This document shows positions 56,701-64,000 of a DNA stretch of 64,000 nt, piece after piece. The position numbers were made by a program, and so were the translations under genes. The DNA is taken from NCBI GenBank assembly GCA_012932865.1, contig SAXG01000048.1, positions 248,001 through 312,000 on the forward strand, written 5' to 3'. Each line of letters opens with the position of its first letter. The stretch's first letter is position 1. Origin of the DNA: Amylostereum areolatum. Lineage: Eukaryota > Basidiomycota > Agaricomycetes > Russulales > Stereaceae. Below the pieces are notes generated by a model. The model was not told the origin of the DNA, did no database searches, and worked only from the letters and a program-made list of their open reading frames with translations.

Positions 56701-57016
56701 GACCGGCTTTAGCCAGCAGGGCAACTTCAGCCAGCAAGGTGGCTATGGCCAGGTGTACCAACCGACGCCGTCCCGCCCGACGACAAACTACCTCGATGTC
56801 GCCATTCCCACCTCAAATGAAGACTTCGGCGCTGGTGTGCCAACGGACGCTGAGCTCGACCGTGCTGTCCAGGCGATCCTGATGGACGCGGATTTGAACA
56901 CGGTCACCAAGCGCGGGATCCGAACGCAGCTCGAGGAGCAGTTTGGCATGGACCTGTCTACACGCAAGACTGCGATCAACGCGTCGATCGACCGGGGGCT
57001 GCTGAGCAAGTCGTAG
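50799..57016 (+). CDS. Chitin synthase with N-terminal myosin motor-like domain (class V-type)
   Basis: Polymerises UDP-GlcNAc into cell-wall chitin at growing tips. Motor-like domain (exons from 50799 to about 53094): P-loop [10 protein letters not shown] split by an intron, switch I-like [13 protein letters not shown], and switch II reduced to DLPGPQN instead of DIxGFE. A Ser-rich linker and two membrane segments ([36 protein letters not shown]) follow, then a cytochrome b5-like region ([17 protein letters not shown]). The synthase domain has [47 protein letters not shown] and the QRRRWINST box (about 55798-55820). C-terminal membrane segments follow, then a Gln/Gly-rich stretch and a DEK-C-like domain ([20 protein letters not shown]). 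At least eight short introns. All chitin synthase catalytic motifs are present. Confidence 0.93.
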
Positions 57017-57564
57017 GGAGGAAGGGTTTGTTTGTTAACATTTTGGTCGCTGTTGTCGTTTCTCTTCGTGTTTTGGTGTGTCTCGCATGGACATCGTGGA
57101 CTTGTGACTCCTATCCCCTTAATTGACATCTACGTACACCCTCGGCGAGTCGTTCGTTTTCCGTCGTCATCATCGCTCTCGCTCGCTCGTATTCAACTCC
57201 TTCTACGATTACGTTCTCTGGACCTTGGCGCCGTACTGTCTTCATCTATGTGATATAGCTCTCCTCTCCCCCATCCATCCGTACCTCTGCTCTCATACTC
57301 TCTTCTGTGACTCGCTCGTAAAATGATACATATGGACTTGCTTTTGTGCATGTTTCCTGTGAAACTGTTGATAGTAGTCAGGCCTCAGGGTTTTAGGTGC
57401 AGGAGAGGACATTATCCAGGCTCCCAGACGTCACCTCATCAGGCTCATGCTACGACTTCTTACTGGGCAAAAACAATCATATGTATCCGTTGCGCACATT
57501 CATATACAAGATTATGTAGTACAATGGCAGTCCTCGCATCCTTTTCAAAGGCCCAGAGGCATCT
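57017..57564. other. Intergenic between convergent genes
   Basis: 3' flanks of the chitin synthase (+) and P450 (-) genes. A frame at 57323-57871 overlaps the antisense of the last P450 exons and is rejected. No gene supported. Confidence 0.5.
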
Positions 57565-59761
57565 TCAACAGGTCTCATTCTCAGATGACTTGATCGCGTC
57601 CAGCATTTCAGCGGCTCTGGCATCTCTGGCCTTGATGGTACAAGCATACGGTAAGGGGTGGCTAGAGGCGGTTGAGTATGTCGAAAGAGAAAAATGGGGC
57701 ATGAATCAAACAAACCTAAGAAAGCCATCTATGTACCCCACCGAGACAGGTATGTCGTTACCCTGTTCGTCCTTTGCCTCGGTAATGTCGAACAGTGCCA
57801 GTATAGACGCAATGGCTAGCCATACAGACGACTTTGCCAGGTGCATACCCGAGCATATCCTGCATATTTGATAGCGTAAGTCTACGAAGAAGTTCGGGGG
57901 TGCGACATATATGATATATCTAACCTACGACTGTATCCAAAGACGGCTTGGACGTCGTCGTCGTTCAACGTTCCGTCTGGATTTAGAAACCTCTCGGGGA
58001 TGAAGCTGTCCGGGTTTTGATACGTCTTCGGATCGTGCATGATAGCCCTGAAGGTGATCCACTGGTTTGAGACGAAACGTCGGCAGCAAAATATTACGGA
58101 TGGCGCTCACCAAGTATTGTAGACCATAATGGTTCCTAGGCACTCGTTTATTGCAGTCTTCTGATACCGTACATGAGCTTGGACTCACCTTCAGGAATAA
58201 GATGCCCCTGAAACATGTCGCTCTTCATGGCTGAGCGTGTCACGCCTAGGGGAATGACGGGATTCCACCGCAAGGCTTCCCTGTAGACCGCGTCTACGTA
58301 CGGAAGCGAGGTACGATCGCTGTGCATCGGAAGGCGGTCCCGCCCAATAATCGAGTCAATCTCTGCTTGTGCGCGACGCTGAACCTCGGGATGCATGACA
58401 AGGGCCAAAATACACCACATGAGAGCCGATACCGTCTACGGTTTTGTCAGCATTTCGTAGGTGAAAGCCCAAGCCCCTCTTACCGTATCTGCTCCGGCTG
58501 CGCGTCAAAAATAAACGGTTAATTCTTTGTGTAAGGACGCAAGTTCAGAAAGCTAACCCGAATAGATCACTCCTCCCACGTCTTCTAGCACCCGAGCATC
58601 GTCTTCAACGTCACTGAGTTTCTGGTTCGCCTCTATGAGCGAACGAATCACCGACGGGTGTGCTTCGGTGCCGTTGACCTTAGGTACGCCGTCATTGTAG
58701 GACATAACAGATGAGCTAGTGAAGGACTGACCATGTTGTGTTGCACGAATTCGATGGGTAGCTTGCGCATCTTTTCAGTGAGCTGCCGACTCTCTTTGGC
58801 GAAGGTATGAAATCCGGCTCCCGGGAACCATTCGGGGAGATATGTCACTATCTCAGTTGATCAGCGATGGAGATACCACCACGGTAAGGCAAAACGCACG
58901 AATAGGAAATGCGTTCACTGCCTGAGCGCCCGGAAATGTTGACAAGGACAGTTTATGTACAGCCTTCTCCGCAATCGCTACAAAGCGGTCTTCTCTAGGC
59001 TTGACGTCGTATCCGTAGGCGATTGACATTGCGATTGAGGCAGCAAATCTATAGCAATTTGTCGTTGATGGTCAGGTATATATATAATTTGGTTGGGAAC
59101 GGGTTCGGCTCACGTTCTGATATGATCCTTGAAATACGATGGATCGTCGTGTAGCGAGCACACCAGTTGTCTTGCCTTGTCCAGTTGTGTTGGATGGTAC
59201 TTGGAGACCGTTTTCTCGTGCAAATACTGATGGAGGATCCGGCGACGGGTTCGCCACGCGTCATTATACGGCATCATCCCAGTGATCCATTCCCAACCAG
59301 ATCTAGAGACACCGAGAAAGTTAGCACCAACGCTTGTCGAAATGGGCCAGCACTTACAACTCGATCATAGCGAGCCGTGGCCTGTCAGAGAAATTGCCAG
59401 AGCGAACTTCAAAGAGTTCCCGCGCAGCCGTTCTAGTGTTGACGACGATGGTAAGCTGCCCAAAGGCCCGCACGCTGACGAGGTCGCCTTCAAAATACGC
59501 GACGTCAGCAAATTCAAACGAGCCAGACACATTCCGGTTGAAACGGAACCACGCACTCTGGTATAACTTGCTCCAGGCAGCGTACGCTTTCCATGGAGCG
59601 CTCGACGGGATGTCGAATAAATTGCCAACCAAGGGAAGTGGCCAAGGGCTAGGGGGGGTCAGGATGACGATGCGGCGATGCTTGAGATATGCGCGACATA
59701 TAGAGGTGGATAGTCCAACAACCAACGCCACCAAGAGGGCCTCAAGGTAGTGACCTGGCAT
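57565..59761 (-). CDS. Microsomal cytochrome P450
   Basis: A heme monooxygenase anchored in the ER. It starts MPGHYLEALLVALVVGLSTS, a membrane anchor, then the proline hinge TPPSPWPLPLVGNLFDIPS. Further exons give WITGMMPYNDAWRTRRRILH, the I-helix AGADT split by an intron at the following Val, YREALRWNPVIPLGVTRS with the ExxR pair, FIPERFLNPDGT (PERF) and the heme loop FGYSRRICSGMHLAKSS. The last exon ends IKSSENETC at 57565. The cysteine ligand is present, but the loop departs from FxxGRxxCxG: Ser replaces the first Gly and Ser follows the Cys where Pro is usual. Many 45-60 nt introns; the general pattern is that of Agaricomycete P450s in the CYP2-like fungal expansions. Substrate unknown. 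Confidence 0.9.
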
Positions 59762-59814
59762 GTCTAAGGACGACCACTAAGAGCGCAACTGCTCGCACTG
59801 TCGGATTATGATAG

Positions 59815-59821
59815 TTTTATA
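59815..59821 (-). promoter_or_regulatory. TATA box of P450 gene
   Basis: TATAAAA on the minus strand, 54 bp upstream of the P450 start codon; the distance implies a short leader. Confidence 0.5.
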
Positions 59822-61269
59822 GGTCAGGAGTGCCGTATGCAAGGGTCCGCGAGTCACTTTCCAAGTCCGGCTTCCACAGACACACTCTGCGAGATAGAAC
59901 GGCCCATGGCAGCGTTACCGTGAGCCTGTCGAGCGCTGTCCGGGCCAAGTCTGGGCGCACACTCACCAGGACTCCATCTACGTTATTGAATAGAGGAGGC
60001 ACCACAAGCCTTCCCATCTTGCGGGTTACCTAGAGAAAGGTCTGGCAACGGTTACGAGATGAATTGCCGTTCAATGTTCAATATTGCGTGTGGGCCCGTG
60101 GCACTAAGTGGGTGATAGAAAAAGGGACAAGGGACAACAGACGACTCAAACATAGCCTACAGGCCCGCCCCTTAAGAGTGTCGTTCGGGGCCGGGGTCGG
60201 GAACAACCTTATTCGAGAGTCCGACGGATGCTGGGTGCGGGCCGAAAGCACGTGCGACCGAGCAACGTGCAACTTCCAAGTCCGCACTTTGACGAGTTTG
60301 TCGACCGTTTCGGAGGTGTATCCAATTCCATTCCATTCAAATCTTTAATCCTCTTCATTCATGTGTATGCTTTCATTCGCTCCGCTGCTACTGTTGCACA
60401 AACAATTGCGCGAATGTGAAAGCTAGTGGCAAGCTAGTGGATCACTCGGAGAGTTGGATGCGACTGTCGACTCAATGCCTCGGCGGACGGTGGTGGCATT
60501 CGGATAGGCTACCTGCCGAGGGAACAGCAGCCACTCAGCTGAGTACCCGGGCTTATCACTGTCTGGTCGTTCGTTGAATCAATTGCTCCCAGATACATAC
60601 GTGCTTGATGCGTTGTGTTTGTGCGCATCATGTGGCGCTACAGAGCTCGTTATCATTCCCGTGGCTCAATATCGTGGCGGGCATGTCCCTGTCGATGGAT
60701 CCATCTTTTAACACCACCGTTTGACGGTATAATTTCTCTCACTGTCTGCGCATTCGATCAGCTTTTGTATTGTTCCAGCTCACACCACAAGCGCACACTC
60801 TCGCGATCTCAAGCTCAAGGCCCAGGGCGGCGCTACAGCTTGGCTCGTGCACTGCCTATCGGTACTTCTCAAGTTCGCTGTCAGCGCCTTTGAACCTCCC
60901 GGATTAGGGATATCTCACCGTTCTATTAAGTTAAATCTCGACACATGTAGACAGCCTCGTCGCTATCCCCAAAGACCGTGCTCGACTTCCAACTTCCCCG
61001 GTTTTCATCGTCGTCAGTGTCTTCTCCGTCCTAATGGGTCGAGTTTCGGAGCTAGGGTTATGAGATTATCTTCAGGAAAGGCTAGTAGATCTTCAAGGCG
61101 TTGCAGTTGAAAAAAACCACGGCTCGAAGGAATGTATAGTATTACCAGATAGCGCAGGCGGCGCCTCGAACCGCCCACGATTTGGAGGCCCATCTAAGGT
61201 ACAGCCTGGGGATGATGTGAATCACTTCTGAGCTGGTAGGTCGCGCGCCACATACCCTTTCGTTCAGAC
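59822..61269. other. Intergenic between divergent genes
   Basis: About 1.5 kb between the P450 and the DUF6534-type gene. Only short frames. No element, tRNA or repeat recognised. Confidence 0.45.
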
Positions 61270-61276
61270 TATAAAG
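61270..61276 (+). promoter_or_regulatory. TATA box of DUF6534-type gene
   Basis: tataaag located 85 bp upstream of the start codon at 61361, a usual spacing. Confidence 0.5.
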
Positions 61277-61360
61277 AACGCTTGTTGCGACACGACCTAC
61301 AGGTCACAGGTCTGTCTATATCTTTTTCGGAACGCTATCGGCATACCTTCCTGAAGTCCA

Positions 61361-63032
61361 ATGTCTTCTACGCCCAGTGCTTCTGTCGGCCCCCCTTCCC
61401 AGGAGGAAATTATCCATCTGTACGTGTTATTCTTCGATCGAGTTTGCGTAGCTTAATGAACCCGCTTGTAGCCTCGCACCTATCGTATGCACCGAGTGAA
61501 CTGGGTCCTTCTCGTCATCTAACCTCGTTGTGTAGTACCTTGGCGCTCTCATGAGCTGGTTTCTCTTCGGTGTTGCCGCCGTGCAGCTTTGTGAGTGGCA
61601 TGTGGTCTTCTCTTCTTTCGTCTTTCTCATGAAATATGGACCCCAGACCTGTACCATGTGACTCCGTATGGAGATCGCAATATCATCAAAGCTTCAGGTG
61701 AGTTTCGCTCCGCACCACGAGGCTCGAGCGCGTATAGCGATGCTGACATTTTCCTCAGTGTACATCATATTTGCCCTCGATATCTTTCAGAGCGTAATCG
61801 GTCTCGACATGGGCTGGGGTGTTATGATTGCGGGATGGGGACAGGTCCAAGCTCTGACTTATCCCGGATGGACGTTTGCAGCTATCCCCGCTGTTTCCGG
61901 CATAGGTGAATACGCCTTCTCTCTATCGACCTTCGAAATAGGGAGGGACATCGCTCATTGTTATACAAGTTGCTGCATGGGTTCAAACCTTCTATGCATG
62001 GCGCATCCATAAATTATCGCAATGGAAAATATTTCCCATGTGCATTGTAGTGGTACGGCGTTCGTTCATCCTCTTGCTCGTCTGCTCACGAAATGCCACC
62101 TTAGCTCGCGTTTGCTCAAGCATCAGCCGCACTTTCTGTCGCAGTCGGAGTGCGTGATATATTCATTATCCTACACGTCTAGGCTAATATACCGTAGGCG
62201 GCTCCCCTCAAGGATGTGACTGGGCTTCACACCATTACCGCCCGTATCTGTGTAAGTCACCAGTTCGAACAGACAGAGCGAAAATAACGAGCGAAACCAG
62301 GTTTGGTTGGGCGGCAGTGCACTTGTTGACTCTGTAAGCTCGTTCTACTATCCCAAGCTCGAAACGCAAACTGATCTATTTACCCTGTAGATAATCTCAA
62401 TCGTGATGGTTTATCTAGTATGTCATAACGCACTTTGGCGGCATGTGGACGTTTAATGTGAATGTTTTTCAGCTGTTCTCTGTCAAGAAGAACTCGGTCA
62501 AGTTCGTCCACAGTGAGCGCAAGATCAATAGGCTTATCCGTCTGTCCGTCGAAACGGGTATCGCAACCACTGCCACCGCCGTTTGTGATCTCGTTGTGTT
62601 TGTTGCTGCCATTAACGCCAATTATCACGCGTTCTTGTGAGCGGCCGTGATTTGCTTCCAACCTACCTGTTGTCTGACATATCATACCTAGCACTCTTCT
62701 CATGTGCAAAGGTTCTTGCCGTCTCTCCCCGCCATCTCCTGTAGCGCCGTGGCTCACTTGACTTCTTTGCCCCAGTCTACAGCAACGCGCTTTTGACGTC
62801 TCTCAACTCTCGCGCTGTACCGCATCAACAGCAAACAGTGGCTTTTGCGAGCTCCGCTCTCAAGGGTCTAGCCTCGCCATTGAGCTCTGCTACGCACTCT
62901 GTCGAGTCGAAGGGCTCGATGCCTACGGTCATTCACATCACTTCCCAGAATGAGGTTTTCCGTGGTGACCCAGAGAAACAGGTTATTTCCTCGATCCCTA
63001 TACCTATTTCTGAGCTCACAGTCTCGCTTTAG
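61361..63032 (+). CDS. Seven-helix membrane protein, DUF6534-type
   Basis: Exons read MSSTPSASVGPPSQEEIIHL, then YLGALMSWFLFGVAAVQL, YHVTPYGDRNIIKAS, VYIIFALDIFQSVIGLDMGW, a Trp/Ala-rich loop, AWVQTFYAWRIHKLSQWKIF, LIRLSVETGIATTATAVCDL, VVFVAAINANYHAFL, and the diagnostic last segment LTSLNSRAVPHQQQT with a hydrophilic tail. This matches the large Agaricomycete family of seven-helix proteins with a C-terminal NxLLxSLNxR motif (DUF6534), of unknown function and possibly receptor-like. Many introns of about 50 nt. The middle exons (62010-62400) are hard to place. The tail reads to TAA at 63030-63032, but alternative splicing of its last 60 nt is possible. Confidence 0.75.
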
Positions 63033-64000
63033 AATATTCGTGGAGATGATGACCAGTCGCAATACGGGCCTACAGAGGGTTTCAGTGTCTCCGCTTCCTG
63101 AAACTTTCTCACAAACCGCGCACGAATGTTCCTAAGTTAACTGATGACGCCAAATGAGCGCTGGACATGTCATTCGTAAACTGTTCGTGGGGAACGTGAA
63201 GGTTGGTCTATGATATTTATTTGGATTCCATTGTATGATGTATTTATCTTGCGCTCGCTCGGTTGTATAAAAATCTCGCCAGTGTGTATTGAGTCAGTAC
63301 TTCGTGAGTAGCTTCGCTTCATGTGCGGCGTACGCAATGTCACCTTGCACGTTGCATGTTGAACCATACTTCAACAGTGATATCCGGCCGCCGCGTCCGG
63401 CGGCGCTACGAATTGAACCAGCCCTGTCATACACGCTCGAGACGATTGAGTGGACTTACAGCCGTTTGCATAACCGACTGGAATCCGCGCGTCGAGAAAC
63501 TTGTTTGTCAGAGCCAAACATTGCCTTATTGGGAGTGCTTATCACATTCGTCACGCAGTGACTCATTTGTGACTTCGTGCTGTTCAGGAGCGGGCTTCCT
63601 GATCTTTGCGATGACCATTGACGACATGTTCCATCTACTTTCCACCCAAATGACCTCTCCAGAGTGATCAACACTCTCCGTGTCGGGCTTCGGGAGTCAT
63701 GAAAACTCCTCATAGCTGGCCTAGAAGCCTTCAATACCCTGAAAAACCTCAACAACGAGCACAAACCACCCTTGTTGCTTGGATACTCGGTGAGTGAGGA
63801 GTCGGGAGCCTCGGAGACGTCCCCCTCGTGGTCTTGGATGCTTACACTTAATTTGGATCTCTCTAGAAACCAAAACTGCGCATGATTGAAGGGCAACAAC
63901 GAGGGTGGGATTCTGGTGGATGACAGGAGCACGGCGAAGTTGCGGTGAAGTTGGCGAAGATGATAAAAAGCCTCGGGTTTTGAGCTTGTGAGTTCCATCC
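63033..64000. other. Right-hand flank, no gene supported
   Basis: A 180-codon minus-strand frame (63456-63998) has irregular composition and no recognisable motif. Plus-strand frames are short. The end of a neighbouring gene may lie here but cannot be claimed. Confidence 0.4.

Noticed and set aside
57323..57871. 182-codon plus-strand frame between chitin synthase and P450
   Set aside because: It overlaps the antisense of the last P450 exons, which encode the heme loop and C-terminus.
63456..63998. 180-codon minus-strand frame at the right edge
   Set aside because: No recognisable motif, irregular composition, and no splice pattern resembling the neighbours.

Overview
The window looks like nuclear DNA of a basidiomycete fungus, most likely an Agaricomycete (polypore-like). 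Genes are GC-rich and carry many short introns (about 45-70 nt). Several families are typical of that group: a C2/NACHT STAND protein, F-box proteins with degenerate C-terminal regions, a seven-helix DUF6534-type membrane protein, a microsomal P450, and a myosin-motor chitin synthase. Placement below class cannot be decided by reading. All calls are my own translation and splice reading; no search was run.

Layout. 0-2 kb: edge-truncated NLR-like NACHT protein (-). 2.5-3.05 kb: small ORF with an internal stop (-). 3.4-5.3 kb: Ser/Thr/Pro-rich mucin-like protein (-). 6.6-7.4 kb: probably decayed gene (+). 7.5-10.6 kb: formin-N-terminus-only protein (-). 11.5-16.2 kb: full-size ABCB/Ste6-type exporter (-), head to head with the ribosome-biogenesis gene RRP14/SURF6 (16.6-18.05 kb, +). 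18.5-19.6 kb: low-complexity protein (+). 20.5-23.4 kb: a second formin-N-terminus-only paralogue (+). 24.2-26.05 kb: F-box protein (+). 26.6-34.4 kb: ERT1 gluconeogenesis regulator (-), with a 5.5 kb tyrosine-recombinase retroelement inside one intron. 35.1-37.8 kb: GH1 beta-glucosidase (-). 38.9-39.6 kb: a 714 bp MITE with 33 bp inverted repeats and an 8 bp target duplication. 41.1-43.0 kb: PEX3 (-), divergent from a small membrane protein (43.3-44.5 kb, +). 45.6-47.4 kb: F-box protein (-). 48.9-50.4 kb: PP2A activator RRD1/PTPA (+). 50.8-57.0 kb: myosin-chitin synthase (+). 57.6-59.8 kb: cytochrome P450 (-). 61.4-63.0 kb: DUF6534-type protein (+).

Most striking system: a Ngaro-type element (27995-33540) sits in the third intron of ERT1, in the same orientation as the gene. 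It has gag, RT-RNase H and tyrosine recombinase genes and A1-ORFs-B1-A2-B2 split direct repeats. The ERT1 reading frame is still continuous across the 5.8 kb intron. The repeat copies look identical by eye, which points to a recent insertion, but pol carries a one-base frameshift while the recombinase is intact.

A second notable point is the pair of paralogous formin GBD/FH3 proteins, about 10 kb apart and in opposite orientation. Both keep the formin regulatory N-terminus, add a coiled coil and a conserved C-terminal tail, and lack FH1 and FH2. ERT1, PEX3 and the GH1 enzyme all touch carbon use, but I see no evidence that the window is a functional cluster; it reads as ordinary housekeeping genes mixed with accessory genes.
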